A DNA stretch of 36,090 nt from Comamonadaceae bacterium (lineage in GTDB: Bacteria; Pseudomonadota; Gammaproteobacteria; Burkholderiales; Burkholderiaceae_C). Shown here piece by piece: positions 15,965-25,160 of the stretch; the first letter of the stretch is position 1; every line of letters begins with the position of its first letter. Both the position numbers and the translations under genes were made by a program. The DNA is taken from contig CANBYM010000025.1 of NCBI GenBank assembly GCA_947373605.1, positions 1 to 36,090 of the forward strand. Direction: 5' to 3'. The notes beneath the pieces are model-generated. The model made no database searches and was not told the origin of the DNA. It saw only the letters and a program-made list of their open reading frames with translations.

Positions 15965-18235
15965 TTAGGAAATTTTGAACCGCGATACGGACTGACGCAA
16001 TTCTTCAGCCATCCGTGAGAGTTCGCGCACCTGCCCGGCAGTAACGCGCGTGCCTTCACCGGTTTGTTCGGTCACCGCAAAAATGTGCTGAATGTTTTCC
16101 GCCACCACGTTGGCAAGGCCGGCCTCACGCGATGCAGAGTTCGAAATCTGCTCGATCAGGTCTGCAACGCGACGCGACACCCGGTCAATTTCTGAAAGTG
16201 CCGTACCCGCGTTATCAGACAGCTTGGCCCCTTCAACCACACCCTGCGTGGAGCGCTCCATAGCGCCGATGGCATCCTGCGTATCCGTCTGAATCGCTTT
16301 CACCAGCGCGGCAATCTGGCGCGTCGCATCGGCCGAACGTTCAGCCAATCGTTGCACTTCTTCTGCAACGACCGAGAAGCCGCGACCGGCCTCACCGGCC
16401 GACGCGGCCTGAATGGCGGCGTTGAGCGCCAACACGTTGGTCTGCTCGGTAATGTCGGAAATCAGCTCGGTAATTTCACCAATCTCCTGTGAAGACTCAC
16501 CCAGCCGCTTGATGCGCTTGGACGTTTCCTGAATCTGGTCCCGGATGGAGTTCATACCGCCGATAGCGTTTTGCACCGCCTTCAGGCCGGTCTCGGCAGC
16601 TTGCAGCGATTGGCGCGCAACGCGGGCCGACTCCTGCGCTTGCGTTGACACGTCGTTAATACGGCCCGCCATTTCCAAAACCGACTTACCAGTTTCACGG
16701 ATTTCGTGCAGTTGTTCGTTAGACGCGGCCAGCAGTTCAGTGGACGTGGCGTCCACATCCGAGGTGGTTTGCGCCACCCGCGATACCGTACTTTGCACGT
16801 TGGACACCAGCGAGCGCAACTCTTCGACCGTGTAGTTCACCGAATCGGCAATTGCGCCGGTAATGTCTTCCGTGACCGTGGCTTCTTGCGTCAAATCGCC
16901 TTCCGCAACGGTTTGCAGCTCATTCATCAGTCGCAAAATCGCGGCTTGGTTTGCGTCATTCACGCGCTTTGCTTCCTGCTCCTGGCGCTCGGCCTCGACA
17001 CGCTGGTCTTCGGCAGAAGCTTGGCGGCGGCGACTGTCTTGCAGCTGCACATACGCAAGTCCACCGGCAGACGCTACCGCCAACAACGCGGCAAGGATCA
17101 GAATCGCCAGCGCAGCACCGCTCAACCCGGTTTGTCCGGACAGTTGCCCCTGAAGCACTTCCAACTGACGGCGCAGCGGTTCACTGTCCGCAATGATGGC
17201 GCTTTGCGCTTCACGCGCGGAAACCAGTCCCTGCAAGTTACCCAGGATGGAGCCTGCCTGCACGCGGGTGTCTTCGTACATTTTGATCAACGCTTCCAGG
17301 CGCTCGCGGGTCGCGGCGTCTTTGGTGGCATTGAGGCGCAGCTCAGGACTGCCGTCGAGCAGCGCTTTGGAGAGTTCCTTGAACGAATTCAAATCCTTGC
17401 CGAGCAGAAACACGGCTTCCGGGCTCACGCCATCAGAAGTCAAAAACTCATTGGACGACTTCCCGATCCGCTGAGTCAACGTAGACAACTCGCCCACCGC
17501 CGAAATTTCCGAGGACGGTGCGTTTTGCTGCAGCTTCATTGAGGAAATGGTCTTGGTAATTTCCAACAGGTCCGCTGATTGCCGGTTGATCAGGCGCAAC
17601 GCGGTTCCGATCTGGGTCAGAATTTTTTGCTGCGCCATGACCGCTTTGGCACCTTTGTCCGCGCGCTCAATCAGCGGCATCACCTTTTCAAGGTCGGGGC
17701 GATAGGCAGCATCCAACGCGCTGATACGCATAGAGTCATCGCCACCCTGCAGCGCATGAGTGGTTTTGACCAGAATTTCAGCACTCTGGGCCACATCCGG
17801 AAAGGCATCTACGCTGCCCACCAAAGCCTGCGTGACCGATTTAGCCAGACGTTGCGATTGCATCAAAGTTTGACCGGTAGCGCCTAGTTGCTGCGCTGCC
17901 TTATCGGACTGACTCAATGCATAAACGGTAACGCCACCCAGCAGAACCAATGATGCACCAAGCAGAAACCCTAATGCACGCTGATGCTGTGGCACCGTGC
18001 GATTACCCAGGCCCGGGATGTTTACCAGATCACCCGCGGGTGGCTCTTCCAGGATTTGCGGCTCGACAATGTTGACCGGTTCGACGTCAATTGCCGTTCG
18101 CGTTGCCGCCACGGTTTCAGTGCTGGTGGTCGTGTCGGACGTGCCGTCAGGCGTAGCCAGGCTAAAGCGTGAGTCCGGATCGGATTCGACCGGCTTTTTC
18201 GCGAGCATTTTTTTGAGTTGATCAACCAAGGACAT
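15965..18235 (-). CDS. pilJ: PilJ methyl-accepting twitching-motility chemoreceptor
   Basis: A 756-residue inner-membrane receptor. An unusually long N-terminal cytoplasmic tail (about 86 residues, Thr/Glu-rich) precedes the first membrane helix (87-107). A helical periplasmic domain with the PilJ-type GQTLMQSQRLAKSVTQAL repeat follows to about residue 370. TM2 spans 372-396. A HAMP-like linker leads to the signalling hairpin, whose tip is near NAAIQAASAGEAGRGFSVVA (605-624). It should signal through PilI to ChpA, perhaps sensing surface contact or pilin state as proposed in Pseudomonas. It lies 13 bases after pilI in the pil operon. Confidence 0.95.
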   Translation of the reverse strand: MSLVDQLKKMLAKKPVESDPDSRFSLATPDGTSDTTTSTETVAATRTAIDVEPVNIVEPQILEEPPAGDLVNIPGLGNRTVPQHQRALGFLLGASLVLLGGVTVYALSQSDKAAQQLGATGQTLMQSQRLAKSVTQALVGSVDAFPDVAQSAEILVKTTHALQGGDDSMRISALDAAYRPDLEKVMPLIERADKGAKAVMAQQKILTQIGTALRLINRQSADLLEITKTISSMKLQQNAPSSEISAVGELSTLTQRIGKSSNEFLTSDGVSPEAVFLLGKDLNSFKELSKALLDGSPELRLNATKDAATRERLEALIKMYEDTRVQAGSILGNLQGLVSAREAQSAIIADSEPLRRQLEVLQGQLSGQTGLSGAALAILILAALLAVASAGGLAYVQLQDSRRRQASAEDQRVEAERQEQEAKRVNDANQAAILRLMNELQTVAEGDLTQEATVTEDITGAIADSVNYTVEELRSLVSNVQSTVSRVAQTTSDVDATSTELLAASNEQLHEIRETGKSVLEMAGRINDVSTQAQESARVARQSLQAAETGLKAVQNAIGGMNSIRDQIQETSKRIKRLGESSQEIGEITELISDITEQTNVLALNAAIQAASAGEAGRGFSVVAEEVQRLAERSADATRQIAALVKAIQTDTQDAIGAMERSTQGVVEGAKLSDNAGTALSEIDRVSRRVADLIEQISNSASREAGLANVVAENIQHIFAVTEQTGEGTRVTAGQVRELSRMAEELRQSVSRFKIS

Positions 18236-18248
18236 GATATTTACCTAA

Positions 18249-18785
18249 CTAAGCACTGATGCTCAAAAACTGAGGGGACTGCGCGAGTGCGCGCAAATTA
18301 ATTTCCTGCCAGTACTGCCCCTGAGCGTCGCACAGCCGGTTACCGAAATACGCAGGTTCGCCCGGTTGCGCCGGCTGGGAGGCCGTAAATGCATCACTGC
18401 CGCGCAAGCCTGAAAGTGCATCCACCTGAAGGGCACAATTGACGTCGAGCAAAGCGTTCAACGTGATGACGCTGGCGTCAGAGCCCACGTTACTTATTGC
18501 TTTGGGCGATCCATCGCCATGAGTAGCAACAAAGTCTGACAAAGACACGACGCCAAGCAAGCTGCCGCGTACATTCAATACGCCGCGAAACCACGCCTTG
18601 GCGTATGGCACCGGCTGCAAATTGGCCAGCGGAAAAATCTCTCCTGCCTGACCCAGTGGTAACAAATAGTTTTGTCCACCTGCAATGACGGCCAGCCAGG
18701 CCACCGACATGCCCTCAGAACGGGCGGCCTGCAAACGCGAGGCCAGTCTTGCTTGTAATTCCCGGAGTGCTTCTCTGTTAGCCAT
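18249..18785 (-). CDS. pilI: PilI, CheW-like adaptor
   Basis: A 178-residue protein made of one CheW domain. Recognisable parts are the N-terminal beta strands (VAWLAVIAGGQNYLLPLGQA), IFPLANLQPVPYAKAWFRGV (about residues 49-68), and LNVRGSLLGVVSLSDF (70-85). It links the receptor PilJ to the ChpA kinase in the cytoplasm. It sits 9 bases after pilH and before pilJ, the usual order. The sequence shows no extra domain. Confidence 0.94.
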   Translation of the reverse strand: MANREALRELQARLASRLQAARSEGMSVAWLAVIAGGQNYLLPLGQAGEIFPLANLQPVPYAKAWFRGVLNVRGSLLGVVSLSDFVATHGDGSPKAISNVGSDASVITLNALLDVNCALQVDALSGLRGSDAFTASQPAQPGEPAYFGNRLCDAQGQYWQEINLRALAQSPQFLSISA

Positions 18786-18794
18786 CGTATCGGG

Positions 18795-19160
18795 TCAGCC
18801 CAGCGCCTTGATTTTTGCGAACAAATCAGCCGCATCCACCGGTTTGGTGATGTAGTCACTAGCGCCCTGGCGCATACCCCAGACCCGATCGGTTTCCAGG
18901 TTTTTACTGGTACACATAATGATGGGAATGCTGGTGTACTCAGGCGTGCGGTTGATTGAGCGGGTGAGTTGAAAGCCGTTTTGTCCGGGCATCACAACAT
19001 CCATCAAAATCAGGTCCGGCTTTTCTTCCTTGAGGCGCTTCATCGCTTCATCCGCATTTTCAGCACTGCGTACTGCAAAGCCTTCTTTCTGAAGAATGTC
19101 TGTCAGAAACATGGTCTCCGTCTTGGAATCATCGACGATGAGAACCTTTTGAATAGCCAT
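18795..19160 (-). CDS. pilH: PilH, single-domain response regulator
   Basis: A 121-residue receiver domain with no output domain. The acidic pair is in VLIVDDSK (residues 7-14), the phospho-Asp is D54 in ILMDVVMPG, a Thr/Ser switch lies in MCTSKN, and the Lys is in DYITKPVD. In Pseudomonas PilH is phosphorylated by ChpA and opposes or balances PilG in setting pilus retraction and cAMP level. Its ATG overlaps the pilG stop by one base (TAATG), implying translational coupling. Confidence 0.94.
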   Translation of the reverse strand: MAIQKVLIVDDSKTETMFLTDILQKEGFAVRSAENADEAMKRLKEEKPDLILMDVVMPGQNGFQLTRSINRTPEYTSIPIIMCTSKNLETDRVWGMRQGASDYITKPVDAADLFAKIKALG

Positions 19161-19558
19161 TAATTAGCTCCTTGCAACGCCACGCCGAACTGTTGTACAG
19201 CCTGCAGGAGTTGCTCTTTGGTAAAAGGTTTGGTGAGATAGTCCTGCGCCCCGGCCATGCGACCGCGCGCTTTGTCAAACACGCCGTCTTTGGACGACAG
19301 CATGACCACAGGCACTGAAGAGAAGCGCGCGTTGCGCTTGATGATGGCGCAGGTCTGATAGCCGTCGAGGCGAGGCATCAGAATGTCGCAAAAAATAAGG
19401 TTAGGCTGGTAGTCGTTGACTTTAGACAGCGCGTCAAAGCCATCTTCAGCCAGCAACACCTCATGCCCGCCCTGCTTGAGAAATATCTCAGCGCTGCGCC
19501 GGATGGTGTTGCTGTCGTCAACTACCAGAACCTTCAATACGGATTCATTAGTATTCAC
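19160..19558 (-). CDS. pilG: PilG, single-domain response regulator
   Basis: A 132-residue receiver domain. It has VLVVDDSNTIRRSAEIFLKQ near the start, phospho-Asp D58 in LIFCDILMPRLDGYQ, the switch region VVMLSSKDG, and the Lys in DYLTKPFTKEQLL. PilG is the regulator thought to promote pilus extension in the Chp pathway. The start is a GTG at 19558, supported by AAGGAGAGGG about 9 bases upstream. It lies 69 bases downstream of the rubredoxin gene and is the first chemosensory gene of the cluster. Confidence 0.94.
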   Translation of the reverse strand: MNTNESVLKVLVVDDSNTIRRSAEIFLKQGGHEVLLAEDGFDALSKVNDYQPNLIFCDILMPRLDGYQTCAIIKRNARFSSVPVVMLSSKDGVFDKARGRMAGAQDYLTKPFTKEQLLQAVQQFGVALQGAN

Positions 19559-19627
19559 AAGGCTATGCCCTCTCCTTATCAGGCAGACCCCATTTGGAAG
19601 TCTGCCAGCACGCCGAAAAGCTCGGCT

Positions 19628-19801
19628 CTAAATTTGAACCATCTCGAAATCTTCCTTGCGCGCGCCACATTCGGGACACGTCCAGTTCATGGGCACGTCC
19701 GCCCAAAGTGTTCCAGCGTTGATTCCATGGTCAGGGGCACCCAGTGCCTCGTCATAGATCCAACCACAAATTAGACACATCCAAGTTTTGGTATCAGTCA
19801 C
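19628..19801 (-). CDS. Rubredoxin
   Basis: A 57-residue rubredoxin, a small cytoplasmic electron carrier holding one Fe(Cys)4 centre. Both knuckles are present: MCLICGWIYDEA (residues 8-19) and WTCPECGARKEDFE (40-53), giving Cys 9, 12, 42 and 45. GAPDHGINAGTLWADVP lies between. The start is a GTG at 19801, with an in-frame TAA two codons before it, so no longer version exists. GAAGG lies about 12 bases upstream. It points the same way as pilG, 69 bases ahead, and is divergent from the ThiD-like gene. A rubredoxin next to thiD/hemL is, to my knowledge, common in Betaproteobacteria. Its redox partner here is unknown. Confidence 0.95.
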   Translation of the reverse strand: MTDTKTWMCLICGWIYDEALGAPDHGINAGTLWADVPMNWTCPECGARKEDFEMVQI

Positions 19802-19885
19802 AGCTTAAAGGGCCTTCAAATAGATTGCAATCATTGTATATAGGCAAATCCACTGTACGGCAGCATGCCTGTACTATTGCGAGCT

Positions 19886-20824
19886 ATGGCAAACACCAAG
19901 TCCGGACCCAAACCCTCCCTCTCCATTGCCCCCGAAGCCGACGAAGAAGGCTTGGACGATGCCCCGTCGGCCTGCGTACTGGTATTTAATGCCAACGACC
20001 CCAGTGGTGGCGCCGGCATCAGTGCCGACCTGATGGCTGTGGCATCCGTGGGCGCCCATGCACTATGCGTTATGACCGGGGCCTACGCACGTGATACCTC
20101 AGAGGTGTTTGACCACTACGCGATGGACGATGAGGCCGTCACAGAGCAGGCGCGCATCATTCTGGAAGATGTGGCAGTTCAGGCAATCAAGGTGGGCTTT
20201 GTCGGGACCCCGGAGAATCTGAGTGCGGTGGCGGAACTGGCTTCGGACTACTCTGAAGTGCCATTAGTGGCCTATATGCCCGACCTGTCTTGGTGGCAGG
20301 AAGACCAGATCGATTCTTATCAGGACGCGTGTAGCGAATTGTTACTTCCGCAGGCTACGGTGTTGGTTGGAAACCACAGCACCTTGTCACGCTGGCTACT
20401 GCCAGAATGGAGTTCCGAGAAAAGTCCTACCGCGCGCGACATTGCCCGAGCGGCAAATGCCTTCGGAGTCGCTTACACGCTGGTAACCGGCATCCCGCTG
20501 CCGGATCAGTTTATTGACAATGTTCTGGCCTCGCCCACCGCAGTGCTTTGCTCGCATAAATATGAACGCTTCGAAGCCACTTTTACCGGCGCGGGCGAAA
20601 CCCTGGCCGCCGCATTGACCGCCCTGATTGCCAGTGAAACCGAACTGACTGAAGCCGTTGCCGAAGCTTTAAGCTATCTGGACCGCTGCCTTGAGAGCGG
20701 CTACCGCCCAGGCATGGGCAATGTGCTGCCTGACCGTCTTTTCTGGGCCCAGCCCGATGACGACGATGATGCGGACGCGCTTGAATCAAATTTTGAAATC
20801 TCCCCTAACGACACCCGCCATTAA
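19886..20824 (+). CDS. thiD: ThiD-like hydroxymethylpyrimidine (phosphate) kinase, divergent
   Basis: A 312-residue ribokinase-fold protein (start ATG 19886; an in-frame ATG at 19865 would add 7 residues). It carries [15 protein letters not shown], the pyrimidine-site motif of ThiD, and [17 protein letters not shown] and LVTGIPLPD. The anion-hole motif, usually GTGC(T/S), is here [10 protein letters not shown], so the catalytic-site Cys of characterised ThiD is Glu. The N-terminus carries an acidic extension and the C-terminus ends in a run of Asp ([11 protein letters not shown]). It may still make HMP-PP for thiamine, or act on another substrate. Its stop overlaps the hemL start by one base. 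Confidence 0.8.
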   Translation: MANTKSGPKPSLSIAPEADEEGLDDAPSACVLVFNANDPSGGAGISADLMAVASVGAHALCVMTGAYARDTSEVFDHYAMDDEAVTEQARIILEDVAVQAIKVGFVGTPENLSAVAELASDYSEVPLVAYMPDLSWWQEDQIDSYQDACSELLLPQATVLVGNHSTLSRWLLPEWSSEKSPTARDIARAANAFGVAYTLVTGIPLPDQFIDNVLASPTAVLCSHKYERFEATFTGAGETLAAALTALIASETELTEAVAEALSYLDRCLESGYRPGMGNVLPDRLFWAQPDDDDDADALESNFEISPNDTRH

Positions 20825-22137
20825 TGAGCACCATGACTGAGACTACCGACAGCAACCAAATTCTTTTCGACCGTGCCCGAAAGGTCATTCCCGGCGGCGT
20901 CAACTCGCCGGTTCGCGCCTTCAAAGCCGTAGGCGGCACACCCCGCTTTGTTTCACGCGCCCAAGGCGCCTATTTCTGGGACGCCAACGACAAGCGTTAT
21001 ATCGACTACATCGGCTCCTGGGGCCCAATGATTCTGGGCCACGGCCACCCGGCGGTGGTTGAAGCCGTACAAAAAGCATTGCTCGAAGGCTTTTCGTTTG
21101 GCGCACCGACCGAACGCGAAGTGGAACTGGCAGAGGCCATTCTGGAGCGCGTGCCCAGTATGGACATGGTGCGACTGGTCAGCAGCGGCACCGAGGCCGG
21201 CATGAGCGCACTGCGGGTTGCACGCGGTGCTACCGGGCGTAGTAAGTTCATCAAGTTTGAAGGCTGCTACCACGGACATGCCGACGCACTTCTGGTCAAA
21301 GCGGGCTCCGGCCTTGCGACGTTCGGAAACCCCACCAGCGCAGGCGTGCCGCCCGAGGTCGTGCAGCACACGCTAGTACTGGAATACAACAACGTGGCGC
21401 AACTGGAAGAAGCCTTTGCCTTGCATGGCAAGGAACTGGCCTGCGTGATGATCGAACCGATTGCGGGCAACATGAATTTTGTTCGCGCATCCGTGCCCTT
21501 TATGAAGCGCTGCCGCGAGCTGTGCACACAATACGGCGCGCTGCTGGTGTTGGACGAAGTCATGACCGGCCTGCGCGTCGCGCTGGGCAGCGCACAAAGC
21601 GTCTATGCCCGCGACATTCCCGGCTTTGAGCCGGATCTCACAGTGCTGGGCAAAGTGATTGGCGGCGGCATGCCACTGGCGGCATTCGGCGGCAAACGCC
21701 ATTTGATGGAGCAGCTCGCCCCGCTGGGCCCGGTCTATCAGGCAGGTACGCTTTCAGGCAACCCGGTTGCCACAGCATGTGGTCTGGCCACAATGCGTGA
21801 GACTGCCAAGCCCGGTTTTTACGAAGCCCTGAGCCGCAAGGCGCAAGCGCTGGTGAGCGGACTTACGGGCGCTGCCAAGCAGAATGGTGTGGAGTTTTGT
21901 GGTGACAGTGAAGGCGGCATGTTCGGCTTTTTCCTGTTCCCTGAGTTGCCGCAAAACTACTCCAAGGTGATGACGACCGACAACGCACGCTTTAACAAGT
22001 TGTTCCACGGCATGCTCGACCGTGGTGTGTACTTTGCACCGGCTTTGTATGAGGCGGGCTTTATGAGCGCGGCGCATACGGATGCCGATATTGAGGAGAC
22101 AGTTGCCGCGGCGGCTGAGGTGTTTAAGTCGCTCTGA
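20824..22137 (+). CDS. hemL: Glutamate-1-semialdehyde 2,1-aminomutase
   Basis: A 437-residue PLP enzyme of the class III aminotransferase fold, converting glutamate-1-semialdehyde to 5-aminolevulinate in C5-pathway tetrapyrrole synthesis. Key parts are [16 protein letters not shown] (23-38), [13 protein letters not shown] (64-76), the PLP-phosphate site SSGTEAGM (120-127), LDEVMTGLR (243-251) and the Schiff-base lysine K277 in [16 protein letters not shown]. The length and full motif set suggest an active enzyme. Translation is probably coupled to the thiD-like gene (TAATG). No clear terminator follows in the 248-base gap. Confidence 0.97.
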   Translation: MSTMTETTDSNQILFDRARKVIPGGVNSPVRAFKAVGGTPRFVSRAQGAYFWDANDKRYIDYIGSWGPMILGHGHPAVVEAVQKALLEGFSFGAPTEREVELAEAILERVPSMDMVRLVSSGTEAGMSALRVARGATGRSKFIKFEGCYHGHADALLVKAGSGLATFGNPTSAGVPPEVVQHTLVLEYNNVAQLEEAFALHGKELACVMIEPIAGNMNFVRASVPFMKRCRELCTQYGALLVLDEVMTGLRVALGSAQSVYARDIPGFEPDLTVLGKVIGGGMPLAAFGGKRHLMEQLAPLGPVYQAGTLSGNPVATACGLATMRETAKPGFYEALSRKAQALVSGLTGAAKQNGVEFCGDSEGGMFGFFLFPELPQNYSKVMTTDNARFNKLFHGMLDRGVYFAPALYEAGFMSAAHTDADIEETVAAAAEVFKSL

Positions 22138-22203
22138 ACTTCTTGGGGTTTTGCTCCGGGTGGGTTTGATTGCAGGGCATTTCTGGCATCTACCTCGAGG
22201 GCG

Positions 22204-22333
22204 GCGGGCACCCGTGCGCTGGCCCTCATTCGCGGCCGCCACAGAGCGCGCGCTCCAAAAAATTCGTTAAGGAACTAAAGCGAGAGGACAAGAATCAGCC
22301 GCCCGCGAGCAGTGCCGGGGCACGGGTGCCCGC
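22204..22333. repeat. 14-bp inverted repeat flanking about 100 bp after hemL
   Basis: GCGGGCACCCGTGC (22204-22217) is the exact reverse complement of GCACGGGTGCCCGC (22320-22333). The enclosed 102 bases contain no gene. The arms sit between the convergent hemL and SRPBCC genes. Possible readings are a long-range mRNA stem, a small non-autonomous repeat element, or chance in GC-rich DNA. No target-site duplication was seen. Confidence 0.5.
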
Positions 22334-22385
22334 ATCACTGCCCCCACAAAAGCAGGCAAAAAATATCCAGAAGCAGCAGATGCGA

Positions 22386-22790
22386 CTAAAGACTTTGAAC
22401 GTGGCGCGAGAAGTTGTTCAAGATCGCCTGCCAGCCTTGACGCTGCTGCTCCACAGTAAACTGATTTTCAGCATCGAACGACACCCGCACAGTCACTCCA
22501 TCGGCCCCCTGAACAAACTCAACTACACCGACCCGATCGCCAAACGTATATTCAATCAGTGCGTCGGGTACAACCTTGGTATAGGTCCCGGCAAAGTCAA
22601 AACCAAAGCTGCCGTCTTTGGCCTCCATGCGGGAAGAGAATGAGCCACCATCGCGCAAATCCACAGACGCTTTGGTGGTATGCCAATCGTCAGACGCCGC
22701 ATTCCACTTTTTAATGTCACCCGGCGTCGTATAAGCGCGCCACACTTTGGCGACGGGCGCGTGGACCGTGGTTTCAACGGTGATTTTCAT
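22386..22790 (-). CDS. SRPBCC / AHSA1-type START-fold protein (copy 2)
   Basis: A 134-residue protein of the Activator-of-Hsp90-ATPase-like SRPBCC superfamily. Hallmarks are ETTVHAPVAKVWRAYTTPGD at the N-terminus, KKWNAASDDWHTT, DLRDGGSFSSRMEAKDGS (about 45-62) and the terminal helix GWQAILNNFSRHV. The fold forms a hydrophobic pocket; the ligand is unknown and no catalytic residues are apparent. It lies 30 bases downstream of a second SRPBCC gene in the same direction, so the two are probably cotranscribed, but they are clearly diverged in sequence. Confidence 0.85.
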   Translation of the reverse strand: MKITVETTVHAPVAKVWRAYTTPGDIKKWNAASDDWHTTKASVDLRDGGSFSSRMEAKDGSFGFDFAGTYTKVVPDALIEYTFGDRVGVVEFVQGADGVTVRVSFDAENQFTVEQQRQGWQAILNNFSRHVQSL

Positions 22791-22820
22791 GGCGTTTCTC
22801 CGTACAACAAAGGCAACACT

Positions 22821-23237
22821 CTAGCCCAGCTCAGCGCTCAGCCGGTCCAGGTTTTGCTCGTTGGCCGGCTCCACGATATGCCGAACGGCTTGCGCGACGG
22901 CTGCGTCGTCAAATGCCTGATCCCACCGCAGCAAAGTACCGCCCGCAAAGGGTTCTAACGTGATTGTGAGTTGAAAGTGTGGTGCACAGTCGTGCCGGAT
23001 CACGACCTGTCGATCAGGCTCTACGGCGGCGAACACGGACTCATTGGGATAGGTAGTTCCGTCCGGACCGATCATGCTAAAAATCCACCGCCCGCCAACG
23101 TGAAACTCAAATAACTCAAAGCGATTGGTAAAGCCGTTGGGGCCCCACCACTTTGCGAGGCGCGTGGGATCTTGAATCGCCGCAAATACTTCGATCGGTG
23201 TGGCGGCCAGCTGTCTGCTTGTGCTGAATGTGGTCAT
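22821..23237 (-). CDS. SRPBCC / AHSA1-type START-fold protein (copy 1)
   Basis: A 138-residue SRPBCC protein, more typical of the AHSA1 domain than its neighbour. It has ATPIEVFAAIQDPTRLAKWW (11-30), then GPNGFTN, FHVGGRWIFSMIGPDGT, NESVFAAVEPDRQVV and a closing helix. Such proteins bind small hydrophobic ligands or act as accessory factors; nothing here identifies the ligand. It lies 62 bases downstream of purH on the same strand, so it could be reached by readthrough from the dusB-fis-purH operon. No separate promoter was identified. Confidence 0.87.
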   Translation of the reverse strand: MTTFSTSRQLAATPIEVFAAIQDPTRLAKWWGPNGFTNRFELFEFHVGGRWIFSMIGPDGTTYPNESVFAAVEPDRQVVIRHDCAPHFQLTITLEPFAGGTLLRWDQAFDDAAVAQAVRHIVEPANEQNLDRLSAELG

Positions 23238-23299
23238 CGAAAATCCTCACATTGAAACGAACTAAACCGCAAACGCAAACCGGCAATGCAGGCAAAACC

Positions 23300-24919
23300 T
23301 CAATGCCGGAAGTGGCGAACCCCGCTGTACACCATGGCAACGCCGCGCTCATTGGCAGCCGTAATTACCTCATCGTCACGCATTGAGCCGCCGGGTTGAA
23401 TCACGCAGGTCGCGCCCGCGTCCACAACCACATCCAAACCATCACGGAAGGGGAAGAACGCGTCACTTGCCACCACAGTGTCTTTGAGTGACAAGCCTGC
23501 GTGCTCTGCCTTGATGCTGGCAATGCGCGCTGAATCGAGACGGCTCATCTGCCCAGCACCCACACCCATCGTCATGCCGTTGGCACAGAACACAATGGCA
23601 TTGGACTTGACGTACTGCGCCACCTTCCAGGCAAACAAGAGGTCTTGCAATTGCTCAGGTGTGGGCTGTTTTACGGTTACAACTTTCAGGTCGGCCAGCG
23701 TGAGATGGTGGTTGTCAGCGGTTTGCAGCAGGATGCCGGAGCCGATGCGTTTCATGTCCATTGCATTGCGACCGTTTTGCCAATCGGATTTTCCGGCGGT
23801 GGGTGTGCCCAGCGGCGCTGGCAGTTCGATTTGCAACACCCGCACATTTGCTTTAGCGGCAAACACTGCCAAGGCTTGTGGTGTGTAGGCCGGCGCCATC
23901 AGCACTTCTACAAATTGCTTGGAAATTTGCAAAGCACCGGCTTCATCCAACGGTGTATTCAAAGCGATGATGCCGCCGAATGCCGAGGTCGGATCGGTTT
24001 GGAACGCTTTGCTATAGGCCTCCAAAGAGTTAGCACCAACAGCCACGCCACAGGGATTGGCATGCTTGACGATGACGCAAGCGGGCACATCAAAACTCTT
24101 GACGCACTCCCATGCCGCATCCGCATCGGCAATATTGTTGTAGCTCAGTTCTTTGCCTTGCAATTGCTTGGCACTGACCAGTGAGCCGGGCGCGGGGTAC
24201 AGGTCGCGGTACAGCGCGGCCTGCTGGTGCGAATTTTCGCCGTAGCGCAAATCCTGCAACTTCACAAAACGTCCATTGGTCTGACCGGGAAACAGATCAC
24301 GCTTAGGCACTTCGCTATCCGCCACGCCATCACCGAATTGCACGGAAGACAGGTAGTCGCTGATCGCGCCGTCGTACTGGCTGATGCGGTTGAAAGCTGC
24401 CACGCTCAACGCGAACTTTGTCTTGGTGCTCACCTTGCCATCGCCCTTCAGCTCGGCAATCACGGTGGCGTATTGCGACGCATCGGTCAGCACGGCCACA
24501 TCTTTCCAGTTTTTTGCGGCGCTGCGAACCATGGCCGGACCGCCGATGTCAATGTTTTCAATCGCGTCTTCCAGGGTGCAGCCGGACTTGGCCACGGTGG
24601 ACTCGAAGGGATACAGGTTGACCACCAGCACATCGATGGTTTCAATCTGATGCTCGGCCAGAGCCGCCATGTGCGCGGGCACATCGCGACGTGCCAACAG
24701 TCCGCCATGCACGCGCGGGTGCAGCGTCTTAACGCGGCCGTCGAGCATTTCGGGAAAGCCTGTCATCTCGGCCACTTCGGTTACGGGCAAGCCGTTGTCC
24801 GCCAGCAGCTTGGCCGTGCCTCCCGTAGAAAGCAGCTTGATGCTCTGCGCATGCAGTGCTTGCGCGAGTTCAACGATGCCGGTTTTGTCGGAGACGGAAA
24901 GGAGAGCGTTCATAGTCAT
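23300..24919 (-). CDS. purH: Bifunctional AICAR transformylase / IMP cyclohydrolase
   Basis: A 539-residue enzyme for the last two steps of purine synthesis. The N-terminal IMP cyclohydrolase (MGS-like) domain has [20 protein letters not shown] (about 28-47) and [16 protein letters not shown] (60-75). The C-terminal AICAR transformylase has [40 protein letters not shown] with the catalytic Lys-His, and [17 protein letters not shown]. The start is 4 bases after the fis stop; a second in-frame ATG lies two codons later. Coupling with fis and dusB is conserved in Betaproteobacteria. Length and motifs are complete. Confidence 0.97.
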   Translation of the reverse strand: MTMNALLSVSDKTGIVELAQALHAQSIKLLSTGGTAKLLADNGLPVTEVAEMTGFPEMLDGRVKTLHPRVHGGLLARRDVPAHMAALAEHQIETIDVLVVNLYPFESTVAKSGCTLEDAIENIDIGGPAMVRSAAKNWKDVAVLTDASQYATVIAELKGDGKVSTKTKFALSVAAFNRISQYDGAISDYLSSVQFGDGVADSEVPKRDLFPGQTNGRFVKLQDLRYGENSHQQAALYRDLYPAPGSLVSAKQLQGKELSYNNIADADAAWECVKSFDVPACVIVKHANPCGVAVGANSLEAYSKAFQTDPTSAFGGIIALNTPLDEAGALQISKQFVEVLMAPAYTPQALAVFAAKANVRVLQIELPAPLGTPTAGKSDWQNGRNAMDMKRIGSGILLQTADNHHLTLADLKVVTVKQPTPEQLQDLLFAWKVAQYVKSNAIVFCANGMTMGVGAGQMSRLDSARIASIKAEHAGLSLKDTVVASDAFFPFRDGLDVVVDAGATCVIQPGGSMRDDEVITAANERGVAMVYSGVRHFRH

Positions 24920-24923
24920 TTTC

Positions 24924-25160
24924 TTATTTCAATAATTTGTGTTCAAGAAGCTTTTTGCGCAGAGTGTTCCGGTTCAAACCGAGCCACTCTGAGGCTTTGG
25001 ACTGATTGTGATCGGCGTGCGCCATCACCACTTCCAGCAAAGGTTTTTCAACGGTACGCAACATCATTTCGTGCAAGCCATCGGGCTCGGTGCCACGCAG
25101 GTCACGGAAATAGCCCTCCAGGCTGTTGCGTACACATTCTTCAATCAGCTTTTTGCTCAT
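24924..25160 (-). CDS. fis: Fis-family DNA-binding protein
   Basis: A 78-residue nucleoid-associated protein. The C-terminal Fis-type helix-turn-helix is clear: [20 protein letters not shown] then [14 protein letters not shown] (residues 44-77). The N-terminal half forms the dimerising helices ([14 protein letters not shown]). Fis binds AT-rich degenerate sites and adjusts rRNA, tRNA and recombination activity; the short betaproteobacterial form lacks part of the N-terminal beta-hairpin of the enteric protein. It overlaps dusB by 4 bases (ATGA), the same dusB-fis pairing as in enterics, and precedes purH. Confidence 0.95.
   Translation of the reverse strand: MSKKLIEECVRNSLEGYFRDLRGTEPDGLHEMMLRTVEKPLLEVVMAHADHNQSKASEWLGLNRNTLRKKLLEHKLLK

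Noticed and set aside
9942-15978. Many long plus-strand open frames opposite chpA
   Set aside because: They are shadows of a GC-rich gene: no ribosome binding sites, no family motifs, and low-complexity Ser/Ala/Arg or His/Arg/Gln content.
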